A DNA stretch of 64,000 nt from Thermococcus thioreducens. Its GTDB lineage: Archaea; Methanobacteriota_B; Thermococci; Thermococcales; Thermococcaceae. The notes below the pieces were generated by a model. It was not told the DNA's origin. It saw only the letters and a program-made list of their open reading frames with translations, and did not search any database. Made by a program: the position numbers and the translations under genes. Below, one piece after another: positions 17,414 through 27,093 of the stretch (position 1 is its first letter; each line of letters opens with the position of its first letter). Where the stretch lies: assembly GCF_002214545.1 (NCBI RefSeq), contig NZ_CP015105.1, positions 1,674,001-1,738,000 of the forward strand, given 5' to 3'.

Positions 17414-18158
17414 AGTTCTGAACCTGGAAAAAGACTACGGGAAGATAAAGGCCCTCAAGGGGATAAGCTTCTCCATCAATGAGGGTGAGATCTTCGGGCT
17501 CATCGGTCCGAACGGTGCGGGAAAGAGCACAACGCTGAAGATCCTCGCAACCCTTCTCAAACCAACCGCGGGAACCGCGAGGATCGACGGCCACGACGTG
17601 GTTAAGGAGGCCGAGAAGGTCAGGGAGATCATCAGCTACCTGCCGGAGGAGGCTGGCGCCTATAAGAACCTGACGGGCTACGAGTACCTCCAGTTCATGG
17701 CCCGGCTCTACGCCAAGGACGAGGGGAAAGCAAGGGAGATGCTCGAACTGGGCGTTGAGCTCAGCGGACTGGGAGAGAGGCTGTACGACAAGGTGTCTAC
17801 GTACTCCAAAGGAATGACGAGGAAGCTGCTCATAGCGAGGGCGCTCATGGTAAAACCCAAGCTCGCGATACTGGACGAACCGGCGAGCGGACTGGACATA
17901 GTCAACGCCTACGCGATAAGGCAGACGATAAGGCGCTTCGCGAGGAGCGAAGGGGTCACGTTCCTCATATCGAGCCACAACATGCTTGAGGTCGAGTTCC
18001 TCTGCAACAGAGTGGCCCTGATAAATAAGGGGCGGATAGTCGAGGTAGGCACGCCGAAAGAGCTGAAGGACAGATACAGCGCGGAGAACCTTGAGGAAGT
18101 CTTCATGAGGGCAGTGGGAGCGAACGTCAGCGAGCCGATAGGGGGTGAAGGAGCTTGA
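17400..18158 (+). CDS. ABC transporter ATP-binding protein (NatA-like)
   Basis: Walker A GPNGAGKST lies near residue 37, the ABC signature reads STYSKGMTRK near residue 138, Walker B LAILDEPASGLD near residue 158, and the switch histidine in ISSHNM near residue 190. The linker and C-terminal helix match ABC-2 exporters. GGAGGG lies seven bases before the ATG. The permease follows with a TTGA overlap. Substrate is unknown; sodium, drug or peptide export are the usual options. Confidence 0.93.
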   Translation: MPMVEVLNLEKDYGKIKALKGISFSINEGEIFGLIGPNGAGKSTTLKILATLLKPTAGTARIDGHDVVKEAEKVREIISYLPEEAGAYKNLTGYEYLQFMARLYAKDEGKAREMLELGVELSGLGERLYDKVSTYSKGMTRKLLIARALMVKPKLAILDEPASGLDIVNAYAIRQTIRRFARSEGVTFLISSHNMLEVEFLCNRVALINKGRIVEVGTPKELKDRYSAENLEEVFMRAVGANVSEPIGGEGA

Positions 18159-19438
18159 GCGACTTCTGGGTGATGGCCAAGAAGGAGCTGTGGAACCTCT
18201 TCAGGGACAAGAAGCTCGTCTTCGGCCTCGTAGTCGTCCCGCTTATACTGCTCCCGGTGATGGGAAAGGCCGTGAACATCGGCATGGAGCAGGCACAGGG
18301 TGAGACCCAGGTCACGATAGTCAACTTCGATGAGGGGGCCTATGGGAATCTGCTGATAAAGGCCTTAAATGTTGCCCCCAACGTCACGGTAACTGTGGTC
18401 AATGCGACGACACTTGATGAGGCCATTCAGCAGGCCACCCAAGAGAAACAGAACGTTCTCGTGGTGATTCCTCCCGACTTCACGGCGAAGCTTCAGGCCA
18501 ACGAAACAGCCACAGTTGGGATATATGGAATTTTCACGACCATAGGCACCGGTATAAAGGAGAGCGTCAGCGAGGGAAGGATAAACGCAGTTTTGGGAAT
18601 ACTCAGCGACGAAATAGCCCGGATAAAGGTGAAGAACCTCGGAGCCAGCAATCCGGACGCCATACTCCAGCCGATAAGGACCGAGAGCAGGTCCGTCATA
18701 AACAACCGTGTCGTGGACATCTCCCCAACTGCGGTTTCAAGCGTTATAGCAGCCCAAGCTTTCACGATACCGCTCATAGTCTTCATGATGGTCATGATAA
18801 CCTCTCAGATGGCGGCTGGAGCAATAGCGAGCGAGAAGGAGAACAAGACCCTCGAAACCCTCCTCACCCTTCCGGTGGCGAGGACGAAGATAGTCACGGC
18901 GAAGATATTCGGGACGGCCATGATGGGACTGGTGGCGGCGGTGGCATACATGGTGGGCATGCGCTACTACATGAGTTCCTTCGGGCTTGGCTCCGGCGGG
19001 GTGAGCCTTGAAGACCTGGGCTTAGTCGTTACCCCAACGGGGGCACTGATGTTCGCCCTGGTGGTGTTCCTGACGATAATAATCGCCCTCAGCCTGGCCA
19101 TGATAGTGGCGACCTTCGCCGAAGACGTGCAGAGTGCAACGACCCTTGTAAGTGCGGTGATTCTCCCGCTGGCGTTCCCGGCTTTCCTGCTGATGTACAC
19201 TGACATCAACGACCTTCCGGCCCTCGTCAGGTACGTCCTGCTGGCAATACCATTCACGCATCCTGTGATAGATTACCGCCATGTGCTCCTGAGCAACTAC
19301 ACGCCGCTGATCATTAGCACCGCTTACCTGGCGGTCCTGGCGCTCCTCGTACTCTACACCACGGCATGGCTGTTCTCCACGGAGAGAATACTCACGGCAG
19401 GGGTCAGCTGGGGCAAGAAGAAAAAGAAGACCGGGTAA
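18155..19438 (+). CDS. ABC-2 type permease (NatB-like)
   Basis: This 427-residue permease has one span near residues 20-37, a large external domain of about 150 residues, then five or six spans from about residue 200. The sequence around IASEKENKTLETLLTLPV is the conserved cytoplasmic coupling segment of ABC-2 exporters. It starts at TTG overlapping the ATPase stop; an ATG 18 bases later is an alternative. It ends the XRE operon. Confidence 0.88.
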   Translation: MSDFWVMAKKELWNLFRDKKLVFGLVVVPLILLPVMGKAVNIGMEQAQGETQVTIVNFDEGAYGNLLIKALNVAPNVTVTVVNATTLDEAIQQATQEKQNVLVVIPPDFTAKLQANETATVGIYGIFTTIGTGIKESVSEGRINAVLGILSDEIARIKVKNLGASNPDAILQPIRTESRSVINNRVVDISPTAVSSVIAAQAFTIPLIVFMMVMITSQMAAGAIASEKENKTLETLLTLPVARTKIVTAKIFGTAMMGLVAAVAYMVGMRYYMSSFGLGSGGVSLEDLGLVVTPTGALMFALVVFLTIIIALSLAMIVATFAEDVQSATTLVSAVILPLAFPAFLLMYTDINDLPALVRYVLLAIPFTHPVIDYRHVLLSNYTPLIISTAYLAVLALLVLYTTAWLFSTERILTAGVSWGKKKKKTG

Positions 19439-19449
19439 AGCTTTCCTTT

Positions 19450-19863
19450 TTACTCTATTGGCACGCCGTCCTTCGTTCTCGGCGCGAGCCACTTCATGAG
19501 CCTTTGCGGGTCTTTCGTGCGGATTATTATCGTTATTGGGCCGAGAGGACTCTCCTCGTTGAAGTTCACGACGCCTGCATAGGCCGCCTGCTTGTTCACT
19601 TTGAAGATTATCTCCTCGCCGAAGTAGCCCTCCTCAAGGAACGAGCGCGCGGTGTCTAATATGGCCTGTCCCCGGAAGAGCTCGTAGAGCCTGCTAAGGG
19701 CCTTTTTGCTCCTCGTTTTTCCGGTCAGAATGATGTAATCGACCCTGTCAAGGACCTCAAACTCAAGCCCCGGAATCAGGTTCAGCATCGCCCGCTTGAC
19801 CTTCTCGATATCCTCCGTCGGATAAACGTAAGCCTCAACCTCAACTTCCTCAAAGAGCTCCAT
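19450..19863 (-). CDS. UPF0201 family protein
   Basis: The 137-residue protein begins with [18 protein letters not shown] and continues with [19 protein letters not shown], the pattern of the archaeal UPF0201 proteins. These adopt a fold related to ribosomal or RNA-binding proteins, but the function is unproven. The ATG has GGGTGAG three bases upstream; a longer frame from 51 bases earlier has no such site. It is divergent from the ZIP transporter and convergent with the ABC operon. Confidence 0.82.
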   Translation of the reverse strand: MELFEEVEVEAYVYPTEDIEKVKRAMLNLIPGLEFEVLDRVDYIILTGKTRSKKALSRLYELFRGQAILDTARSFLEEGYFGEEIIFKVNKQAAYAGVVNFNEESPLGPITIIIRTKDPQRLMKWLAPRTKDGVPIE

Positions 19864-19934
19864 CTTCTCACCCAGAAGAAGCTCGCGGGAATGCTTATAA
19901 ACCCAACCGCCCAAATGGTTAGGGTGACCTAATA

Positions 19935-20744
19935 GTGTTAGAGAGCTTTGTAGCGAACCTCGCGGAGTGGATACTGGGCATCTCGAACGGCGAAATCATG
20001 TGGGTTGCCTTCTATGCCGGACTTTTCGTCGCACTCATGACGTCCCTCGGTGCCATGGTGGCCATATTCTCGAAAAGCCTCCCAGAGGGAGGCGTTGACT
20101 TCGCCCTCAGCTTCGCCGCCGGAGTTATGATAGTGGCGAGCTTTACTTCCCTCATCCTGCCAGCGATAGAGAGCACCGGCTCCTTTGCACCTGCAGGAAT
20201 AGGGATAGCCCTTGGAGTGCTGCTCATCTACGCCATAGACCGCTTCCTCCCCCACGAGCACCTCGTCAAAGGCTACGAGGGCCCCAAGTCCATGAAGGAC
20301 AAGCTGAGAAAGGTCTGGCTTCTGGTCATAGCGGTGATAATCCACAACCTGCCCGAGGGACTCGCTGTTGGAACGTCCCTCGTCTACAACCTTGAGGTCG
20401 GTCTGGTGACCACCCTGGCCATCGGGATTCAGGACTTTCCCGAGGGAACTGTCGTTTCCCTGCCCCTGGCCACGATACAGAAAAAGCGCCTCCAGCCGAT
20501 AGCGATGGGCGTGCTGAGCGGCTTCGCCGAGATGGCCATGGTTCTCCTCGGGGCGTACTTCTTCAGCATCTTCAGCTGGATGCTCCCCTACGGCCTCGGC
20601 CTGGCGGGTGGGGCGATGCTTTACGTGACAGTGAAGGAGATGATACCCGAAATATACAGGGGGGAGAAGAACGAGACCCTCATAACCCTCGGGTTCTTCC
20701 TGGGCTTCTATGTGATGCTGTTCCTGGATTCAATGCTGGGTTAG
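19935..20744 (+). CDS. ZIP family divalent metal transporter
   Basis: The 269-residue membrane protein has about eight spans. The metal-binding spans read [12 protein letters not shown] near residue 136 and [14 protein letters not shown] near residue 165, the ZIP signature in spans IV and V. A loop with [10 protein letters not shown] precedes them. Zinc or iron uptake is likely. It starts at GTG after AGGGTGACC. Its last 15 bases overlap the convergent kinase-like gene. Confidence 0.9.
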   Translation: MLESFVANLAEWILGISNGEIMWVAFYAGLFVALMTSLGAMVAIFSKSLPEGGVDFALSFAAGVMIVASFTSLILPAIESTGSFAPAGIGIALGVLLIYAIDRFLPHEHLVKGYEGPKSMKDKLRKVWLLVIAVIIHNLPEGLAVGTSLVYNLEVGLVTTLAIGIQDFPEGTVVSLPLATIQKKRLQPIAMGVLSGFAEMAMVLLGAYFFSIFSWMLPYGLGLAGGAMLYVTVKEMIPEIYRGEKNETLITLGFFLGFYVMLFLDSMLG

Positions 20745-21287
20745 AACCCTGTCGACCAGCTCCTTTACCCTTTTATCGTACTCGTCCTTCGTCCCGTCGT
20801 TCACTATCATGTGGTCTGCCATTGCTATAACGTTGCCTATGCCAAACTTGAGCTCCTTCCAGTCCCTTTCCTCGAAGTCCTCCCAGGTCTGGGGGTCGTC
20901 GTGCCTCCCCCTGGCTTTGAGCCTCTCGAAGCGGAGCCTTGGAGGTGTGTGGACTGCAATGATGACTATCTCCTCATCGGGGAAGGCGCTCCTGAAAGTG
21001 CCAACCTCGTCGAGCGAGCGGACACCGTCAATGACAACCAGCGTGCTCTTTTTCAGGAGGCTCTTGACCTTCTCGACGGTGAGCTTTGCCACCGCGTTCT
21101 GTCCGAGTTCCTGCCTCAACCGTATGCTGACCTTGGCAACGTTTTCCTTGGTCAGCTCTAGGCCGCGCTTTGCCGTCTCTTCCCTCACGACGTCCCCCAT
21201 AGAAACGCTTGGAAAACCTCTCCGCTCAAACTCCTTAACGATTTTGCTCTTTCCCGAACCAGGCATTCCAGTCACGATGATTATCAT
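20730..21287 (-). CDS. UPF0200 P-loop kinase-like protein
   Basis: The 185-residue protein starts MIIIVTGMPGSGKSKIVKEF, with a P-loop at residues 7-14, and has VVIDGVRS and PPRLRFERLKARGR lid-like segments as in dephospho-CoA or adenylate kinases. Archaeal UPF0200 members have no settled substrate. The ATG is preferred over a GTG nine bases upstream because family members start at this Met. Upstream, 45 bases separate it from hel308 on the same strand. Confidence 0.85.
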   Translation of the reverse strand: MIIIVTGMPGSGKSKIVKEFERRGFPSVSMGDVVREETAKRGLELTKENVAKVSIRLRQELGQNAVAKLTVEKVKSLLKKSTLVVIDGVRSLDEVGTFRSAFPDEEIVIIAVHTPPRLRFERLKARGRHDDPQTWEDFEERDWKELKFGIGNVIAMADHMIVNDGTKDEYDKRVKELVDRVLTQH

Positions 21288-21332
21288 AGTGCCCACGCCA
21301 GAGTAAAAGGGCTGGATTTAAAAGCTTGACCC

Positions 21333-24300
21333 TTACTTGAGGAAGTCATCGAGGGTCCCTTTCCGGGCCTTTTCAGCCTTTTTGGAATCCTTTTTAGCCC
21401 CCTTGGGGAGCTCCACGCCGAAGTGCCGAAAGAGCCCCTCAACAACCTTCATTCCGATTCCCTCGACCTCCAGAAGGTCCTTCACCTTGGCGCGCATTAT
21501 ATCCTCCCGCGTCCTGAAGCCGGCGTTGTAGAGCGCCCTCGCCCTCTTTCTTCCTATGTTCGGCAGCCTGACCAGTTCGAGGAGTTCCTCCCTAACTCCG
21601 TGCCTCAGCCTCAGGTGCAGGTCTCTCAGATAGTCCAGCACGTCTTTCTCAGGCTCAAAGAGCTTGTAGAGTTCGATGAGCGAATACATCAGCCAGTCCG
21701 CCAGCTCCAGAATCCTGTAGAGGTCTCCGGGGTCTATGCTGTACGTCTCGTATATCCTCGCCTCCGGAACCTCGTTTATCCAGTCGAGGAGGATTTTTGC
21801 GGTCTTTATCTCGCCGAGGAAGGTCTGGAACCTGTAGTCCTCGTAGTAGGGGATGTTGGTGTAAAGCCTATCCTCGAACTCATACGCCAGGTCGAGGTAG
21901 TCCTCCATCTCCCGTCTCCGGGCGTTCAGCGTTGCCATGTCCGGCGTCGAGGCTATCAGCTGGAAGATTCCGAAGGGGTTGGGGTTGTTCTCCAGTCTCG
22001 GAAAGGCGTCCTTGAACTTCTTCGCCGTCAGCGGGTCGATGTAGAGCTGAGAGGTGCGCCTTCCAAAGGGAAGGGCTATGAAGCGGTCGTTCATGTCCAT
22101 GTCCACGAACTCGTTTTCGATAAGAAAGTAGACTATGTCCTTCGCCTTGTACTCTATCGAGCTCGTGTCCTTCCTCTGGTGGAAGTAGAAGGTCTTCTCA
22201 AGGAAGCCTATCATCTCCCTGAAGTTTGACACGCCGAAGTTCGTTATCAAAGCCAGAACCTGACTCCTGAAGGCCTGCTCGTTGGCGAGCATCGAGAACA
22301 GCTTTTCCGGCTTACCGTGGATGTACTTCTCCATCAGCTTCCTTGGGTCTTCGGTTCTCGCTACGATTATCGCTTCGCCAACCCTGTCGTACTTCGGCCT
22401 TCCGGCGCGACCCATCATCTGCTGGATTTCGAGGACGGGGATGTCAGTCCAGCCGAAGCCGGCGTAGCGCTTGGTGTCGCGGATAATTACTCTGAATGAA
22501 GGGAGATTCACGCCGGCCGAGTTGTGGACTATGAATCCAACGCTGTAACTCTCGTCATCCTCGACCTCAAGATTATAGACGTCACCTTCGTAGAATTCTT
22601 CCTCAACGGAGCGTACCTTAAAGAGAAGATAGCCGTTCCATATTGTGTTCACGTTGTAGGTTCTATTTCCTTTCGGAGGAACCTCAAGGTCAAGCTCTTT
22701 GAGCAATTCATAGTAGGAGCGTCCGCTGATTTTAACCTCGTAGATTGGCTTCCTGCTTTTTCCAATTCCAGGCTTTCTCACGCTTCTCGAAATCGACGAC
22801 ACATAGCCGAGTGAGCCAAGGAGGAGCTGAAGCCCATAGGCTAATGTAGGCGAAACTGTGGTGTAACTTATATAGTTGGCTCTATTCTCACCGTCTCTCC
22901 GTATATAGCCGTCCCCCTCTATAAGGCCCCTAACCAGGCCAAGCCGAACCTCCCTGCTCCTATTAAAGAGAAGCACCGCAGGAATCCTTTTCTCATAGGC
23001 CCGGTGACCGATGTTTTCCCTGAGCCATTCAGCAAATCTCTTGTTGCAGAAGCGGACAACCCTCCTGTTCCGCTCGTGGTCCTTCACAACGACGTTAGCG
23101 TGTGGGAAATACTTTTTGATGGTCTGTACAAGGAACTCTGTAATCTGGTTTTCATGGGAGCCAATGGCGAAGTTTATGACCCCTGTTTTTGAGGTAGACC
23201 CCTCGGCAATCCACAGGCCTAACAGCCTTGCGGTTTCAAAGTTTAAAGGCAGGAATTCGGGTGTTCTCCCTATAGATGGGTGTAATTTATCCGTTTTTCC
23301 GAACTGATTTGAAACATAGATTGGTTCCCGCAGCGGGATTCTGTCTACTGCAACTTTTGGCTCTGGAACCGGCTGAAGGAGCATATACGACACTTTTTTG
23401 TCTTTATTGTTTTCAACGAGTTCCTTGAGTTCCTGAACGGTTATCCACTCCGGCCCTTTGAACTCCCACCAGATTACCTGTCTACCATCCGAGTAATGGG
23501 ACTTATGGCGAATTCTCTTAACGACCCACACCATGTGTTCGGGAGTTACCCTCACCGGAACGGTTCCCCTCGCTTTGATTACTAGCATTTTACCGCGGTG
23601 AGGCCTTTTTAGGGGTGTTATAACTTTCTTAAAATGGCCGCTGTGAGTTAGAACTTCATCCCCTTCTCCAAGCTCGCTTACTTTTTTAACGCCGTTTTTT
23701 GTTATTACCGGGGTCTCTGGATGCATGCACAGCGTTGGAGTGGCCGTTATCACCTTAATCAAACCCCCCCTAAAGGCGTCCTCTATCATCGTCCTCTCCG
23801 CCCTGCTCAGCCCTGCGTGGTGGAAGGCCACACCACCTCTGATGGCCTTTTTGAGCTTCTCGTTGGTCGGGTTCTCCTCAAGGGAATCTGCGAGCTCCTT
23901 AAGCTGCCTCGTTTCAGGCTTCGTGAGAATGCGGGCTATCTTGGTTGACAGCGAGACGGCCTCCTTTTCCGCTGAACGCCTTGTATTGACGAACACCAGC
24001 GCCTGCTTTCCCCTTTTAACAGCATCGACCGCCAGACTCTCCCAGTTCTCCGGGTACCTCTCCCTCTTCCCGTCCTCCCAGATGAGCTCCCCGAGGTGGA
24101 AGACTCCCTTCCTCAGTTCAACCGGCCGCCAGTCGCTCACGACGAGCTCTGCGTTGAGCCACTCCGCCAGCTCCTCGGCGTTTCCGACGGTGGCACTCAG
24201 AGCCAGAATCTGGGCCCTGTCGAGCATGTGGCTGAGGATCATCTCCAGCGTTGCTCCCCTGTCATAGGAGCCTATAAGGTGAACCTCGTCGGCAACGACC

Positions 24301-24722
24301 AGCTTGACGTCCTTTATCCAGTTCGAGCCGTGCCTCAGGAGCGAGTCGAACTTTTCGGAGGTGGCGATGATTATGTCGTATCTCCCAAGCCAGTCGTCGG
24401 TCGAGTCGTAATCGCCGGTGGTCGCCGCGACGCGAAGACCCAGAACCTCCCAATCCTTGAACTCACGGTACTTTTCTTCAGCCAAAGCCTTCAGCGGAAC
24501 GAGATAGACGGCCTTGCCGCCCTCTTGGAGGAGCTTGTTGACCATTACTACCTCACTCACAAGTGTCTTTCCGCTCGCGGTGGGGATGGCGAGGACTAAG
24601 TTCTTCCCATCGAGAACTCCGCTCTTAAGGGCTTCCGCCTGGGGCGGATAGAGTTCCTCTATACCCCTCTCGATTATGAGCCTTTTCACGCGTTCGTCAA
24701 CCGGGAGTTCCTCGACCTTCAT
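21333..24722 (-). CDS. hel308: Hel308 (Hjm) DNA helicase with intein
   Basis: This superfamily 2 helicase unwinds stalled replication forks. Exteins total 726 residues, the normal Hel308 size. Motif I is PTASGKT near residue 46, motif II DEVH near residue 144, motif III ALSAT, and motif VI QMMGRAGRP near residue 760 of the precursor. A C-terminal helix-hairpin-helix (VEGIGMKVVEGLF) follows. Motif IVa/V is split by a 403-residue intein between TPTL and SAGVNLP. The chosen ATG begins MKVEELPVDER as in relatives; a longer frame starts 27 bases upstream. Active helicase needs splicing. Confidence 0.96.
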   Translation of the reverse strand: MKVEELPVDERVKRLIIERGIEELYPPQAEALKSGVLDGKNLVLAIPTASGKTLVSEVVMVNKLLQEGGKAVYLVPLKALAEEKYREFKDWEVLGLRVAATTGDYDSTDDWLGRYDIIIATSEKFDSLLRHGSNWIKDVKLVVADEVHLIGSYDRGATLEMILSHMLDRAQILALSATVGNAEELAEWLNAELVVSDWRPVELRKGVFHLGELIWEDGKRERYPENWESLAVDAVKRGKQALVFVNTRRSAEKEAVSLSTKIARILTKPETRQLKELADSLEENPTNEKLKKAIRGGVAFHHAGLSRAERTMIEDAFRGGLIKVITATPTLCMHPETPVITKNGVKKVSELGEGDEVLTHSGHFKKVITPLKRPHRGKMLVIKARGTVPVRVTPEHMVWVVKRIRHKSHYSDGRQVIWWEFKGPEWITVQELKELVENNKDKKVSYMLLQPVPEPKVAVDRIPLREPIYVSNQFGKTDKLHPSIGRTPEFLPLNFETARLLGLWIAEGSTSKTGVINFAIGSHENQITEFLVQTIKKYFPHANVVVKDHERNRRVVRFCNKRFAEWLRENIGHRAYEKRIPAVLLFNRSREVRLGLVRGLIEGDGYIRRDGENRANYISYTTVSPTLAYGLQLLLGSLGYVSSISRSVRKPGIGKSRKPIYEVKISGRSYYELLKELDLEVPPKGNRTYNVNTIWNGYLLFKVRSVEEEFYEGDVYNLEVEDDESYSVGFIVHNSAGVNLPSFRVIIRDTKRYAGFGWTDIPVLEIQQMMGRAGRPKYDRVGEAIIVARTEDPRKLMEKYIHGKPEKLFSMLANEQAFRSQVLALITNFGVSNFREMIGFLEKTFYFHQRKDTSSIEYKAKDIVYFLIENEFVDMDMNDRFIALPFGRRTSQLYIDPLTAKKFKDAFPRLENNPNPFGIFQLIASTPDMATLNARRREMEDYLDLAYEFEDRLYTNIPYYEDYRFQTFLGEIKTAKILLDWINEVPEARIYETYSIDPGDLYRILELADWLMYSLIELYKLFEPEKDVLDYLRDLHLRLRHGVREELLELVRLPNIGRKRARALYNAGFRTREDIMRAKVKDLLEVEGIGMKVVEGLFRHFGVELPKGAKKDSKKAEKARKGTLDDFLK
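22521..23729 (-). mobile_element. Intein with LAGLIDADG homing endonuclease in Hel308
   Basis: The 403-residue intein begins with Cys (residue 332 of the precursor) and ends with Val-His-Asn before the extein Ser, so splicing chemistry is canonical. Block A is near CMHPETPVITKNGVKKV, block B contains Thr-Pro-Glu-His, and block F/G reads YSVGFIVHN. Two endonuclease motifs, LLGLWIAEGS and LVRGLIEGDG, mark a LAGLIDADG domain with both acidic residues kept, so it may still be active. The insertion site is the conserved helicase motif, the usual choice of such elements. Its bases are more A/T-rich than the exteins. Confidence 0.96.
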
Positions 24723-24856
24723 ACCAATCACGAAAACTCCGAAGGGCACTTTATAGGTTTTTGGTTTCAGCTTGAAAACCCCAGAAAGCCCTACGAAAAG
24801 CTTAAATGAGATGGTCGGCTAGATAAAGACGTAAAGCCTTTCAGCGGTGGTGGAAA

Positions 24857-25102
24857 ATGGTTAGGTCGTATGTTTTATTGACTGTGGAGATTGGAAAGGT
24901 CGAAAGCGTTATAGACGCCCTAAAGAGAATCCCGGGCGTTATAAGAGCCGACGCCGTCACCGGCCCCTACGACGCGATAGTCCACATCGAGGCCAAGGAC
25001 CTCGGAGAACTCACCAGAAAAATACTCCACGACATACACAACATCGACGGTGTTATAGACACTACTACCGCCATAGTCGTGGAGATGGAAGAGGAGGAGT
25101 GA
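24857..25102 (+). CDS. Stand-alone Lrp/AsnC ligand-binding (RAM) domain protein
   Basis: The 81-residue protein contains only the effector-binding fold of Lrp regulators: YVLLTVEIGKVESVIDALKRIPGV, then AVTGPYDAIVHIEAKD, and ends in an acidic tail. There is no DNA-binding half. Such domains bind amino acids as octamers and may modulate full-length Lrp proteins. The start ATG follows GGTGGTGGAAA. Its stop codon abuts the last base of the convergent srp19. Confidence 0.85.
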   Translation: MVRSYVLLTVEIGKVESVIDALKRIPGVIRADAVTGPYDAIVHIEAKDLGELTRKILHDIHNIDGVIDTTTAIVVEMEEEE

Positions 25103-25450
25103 TCACCTCTTTTTCTTCCTGGATTTGTGCTTCTTCTTGCCTTTGGCTTTAGCCCGGGTTTTCCTGATTTCCCTGATCTTCTGCCCCAGCATCCTGAGGC
25201 TCTTCCCCTTCGGGTGCTTGCTCTCAATGCGGAGCATTCCCCTGAGGCGGTACTCCTCGTCGAGGCCGGCCAAGCGGGGGTTGAGCTTTGACTCGTCGAT
25301 TTCAACTATCTTCATGCCAAGTGCCCTGGCGGCATCGGCTATTTCGTGAATCCTGGGACCTTCAACCGCGAATTCCTTCCCTATCACCCGTCCATACCGC
25401 CTGCTGAGTCTGGAGTCGAGCTCGCTGGGCCACACTATGAACCTCTTCAT
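25103..25450 (-). CDS. srp19: Signal recognition particle protein SRP19
   Basis: SRP19 binds 7S RNA and helps load SRP54. The 115-residue protein starts MKRFIVWPSELDSRLSRR, with the RNA-binding VIGKEFAVEGPRIHEI near residue 24 and YRLRGMLRIESKHPKG later, and ends in a Lys/Arg-rich tail. AGGTGA lies six bases before this ATG. It is convergent with the RAM protein and divergent from the DUF257 gene. Confidence 0.93.
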   Translation of the reverse strand: MKRFIVWPSELDSRLSRRYGRVIGKEFAVEGPRIHEIADAARALGMKIVEIDESKLNPRLAGLDEEYRLRGMLRIESKHPKGKSLRMLGQKIREIRKTRAKAKGKKKHKSRKKKR

Positions 25451-25507
25451 CCCTTTCACCTGACAAGGTTTAAAAGATGAGCGTTAAAAACCCTTTTGGT
25501 GAGTCCC

Positions 25508-26146
25508 ATGGAGACCTCTGTCTTTGAAAAGTACCTCTTCGGAAGGGCTGAGAGGGGAGACACAGTTCTTATTGAGTACCCACCCACGTATCCTCTTGGA
25601 AAGTTCTCGTGGGGATTCCTCATACCCAGCCTTATCGAGAGGGGAGGGGTCGTTATAGGTGATTTCTTCGGCATAGGTGACCTGCTGTTCAGAAACTACA
25701 TACGCAGGGTTTCAGGCAAAGAGTACTCCGATATAATCGAGCTCATAAAGAAAATAAAGGTCGTTAAAATAGGCCCCGGCTCCGCCAGCTACGGAGAGGT
25801 CATAGAGGAGGTTGTCCCCGTCTACGACTCCCACAGCTTCCTCAAGAACTACCACACCGTCGTCAACAGAATGACGCACTCTCCCACGAAGCCGGAATAC
25901 TTCGTAACCTTTGGGCTCTCACACTACGTCCACTTCGGCGGGGACGAGGCAATGAAGGCCATAATGACGGGAATAAGCACCATCCCCATGGAGGACTGGG
26001 TCGGAATCCACTTCCTCAATGTGGACGTTCTCAGCAGGGTTCATCTGGCTATGCTGGAAGAGATGGCGTCGATAGTGTTCCAGCTGTCGGACGAAGAAGT
26101 CATTGTAAAAAAGGGTGGTGAGGCGTTTGATTCGGGAGGGGGATAG
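25508..26146 (+). CDS. DUF257 family protein
   Basis: A 212-residue soluble protein typical of Thermococcales. The core GDTVLIEYPPTYPLGKFSWGF near residue 17 and the later VVIGDFFGIGDLLF suggest a degenerate RecA-like nucleotide fold without a clear P-loop. Function is unknown. The ATG nearest GGTGAG is used. The last 32 bases overlap trmI, so the two are probably coupled. Confidence 0.8.
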   Translation: METSVFEKYLFGRAERGDTVLIEYPPTYPLGKFSWGFLIPSLIERGGVVIGDFFGIGDLLFRNYIRRVSGKEYSDIIELIKKIKVVKIGPGSASYGEVIEEVVPVYDSHSFLKNYHTVVNRMTHSPTKPEYFVTFGLSHYVHFGGDEAMKAIMTGISTIPMEDWVGIHFLNVDVLSRVHLAMLEEMASIVFQLSDEEVIVKKGGEAFDSGGG

Positions 26147-26888
26147 GGTTCTCCTTATCGACAGACGGGGAAAAAAATACCTCGTAATGGTCTCGGAGAG
26201 GGAGTTTCATACCGACCTGGGCATACTCAAGCTCGGTGAGCTCATCGGAAAGGACTATGGAACCTCGATAACCAGTCATAAGGGGGAGGAGTTCCGCGTT
26301 CTGAAACCGGACATCAACGACATCATAGCGAAGATGAGGCGCGGGCCCCAGATCGTCCACCCGAAGGACGCGGGCATAATAATCGCCTACGCCGGCATCT
26401 CTCCGGGAGACACCGTCATAGAGGCCGGCGTTGGGAGCGGTGCGCTCACAATTTTCCTGGCAAACATCGTCGGGCCGAGCGGAAGGGTCATCAGCTACGA
26501 GGTCAGGGAAGACCACGCCGAGATAGCCAGGAAGAACGTCGAGCTTGCCGGCTTCTCCGACAGGGTAACGATAAAGCTCAAAAACATCTACGACGGCATT
26601 GATGAGGAAAGCGCCGACCACATCGTCCTCGACCTGCCCCAGCCGGAGAACGTCCTTCCCCATGCGGTGGAGGTTCTGAGGCCGGGCGGCTACTTCGTGG
26701 CATACACCCCCTGCATGAACCAGGTTCACCGCTTCTTCCAGGCCTTCCAGGAGTACCGGGAGGAGTTTTACAAACCAAAGGTCGTTGAAGTCCTCGTCAG
26801 GGAGCACGAGGTAAAGAAGGAGTGCATGAGGCCAAAGACAACGATGCTGGCCCATACCGGATACATAACCTTCATCAGGAAGCTGTGA
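26115..26888 (+). CDS. trmI: tRNA (adenine-57/58-N1)-methyltransferase TrmI
   Basis: TrmI methylates A57 and A58 in the T loop of archaeal tRNAs. The 257-residue protein has an N-terminal beta domain, then the SAM-binding motif VIEAGVGSGALTIFLA near residue 100, EVREDHAEIARKN near 131 and VLDLPQPENV near 169. Metal- and RNA-binding features match the tetrameric TrmI family. The GTG start lies inside DUF257; a second GTG directly follows and a TTG twelve bases later is possible. Confidence 0.93.
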   Translation: MVRRLIREGDRVLLIDRRGKKYLVMVSEREFHTDLGILKLGELIGKDYGTSITSHKGEEFRVLKPDINDIIAKMRRGPQIVHPKDAGIIIAYAGISPGDTVIEAGVGSGALTIFLANIVGPSGRVISYEVREDHAEIARKNVELAGFSDRVTIKLKNIYDGIDEESADHIVLDLPQPENVLPHAVEVLRPGGYFVAYTPCMNQVHRFFQAFQEYREEFYKPKVVEVLVREHEVKKECMRPKTTMLAHTGYITFIRKL

Positions 26889-27093
26889 AGTCGCTTTTTT
26901 CTGCGCCCCCTTCTCCACCATTCCCATCGTAGCTGATGTATGCAACGCTACCGAAAAGCAGCAGTCCGACTATTGCTTGGAGCACCGGGTTGCCAGGTAT
27001 TCTCTGGAGCACTGAAACGTTGCTGTAGGTGATGGGCCAGAACAGCGACACGGCGGTGAGGACTACCGAGATTTGGTACACCAGTTTCTTCAT
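26875..27093 (-). CDS. Small membrane protein, unknown
   Basis: The 72-residue product starts MKKLVYQISVVLTAVSLF, has two predicted spans (about residues 6-22 and 37-54) and a Gly/Glu-rich tail. GTGGGGT precedes the ATG. I do not recognise a family. The gene overlaps the end of trmI by 14 bases in opposite orientation. Confidence 0.55.
   Translation of the reverse strand: MKKLVYQISVVLTAVSLFWPITYSNVSVLQRIPGNPVLQAIVGLLLFGSVAYISYDGNGGEGGAEKSDFTAS

Noticed and set aside
21423-22229. Long frame (268 codons) opposite hel308
   Set aside because: It is antisense to conserved helicase motifs and has no known domain or ribosome site.
26100-26945. Minus-strand frame of 281 codons over trmI
   Set aside because: It lies opposite a confidently identified methyltransferase and is an artefact of codon use.
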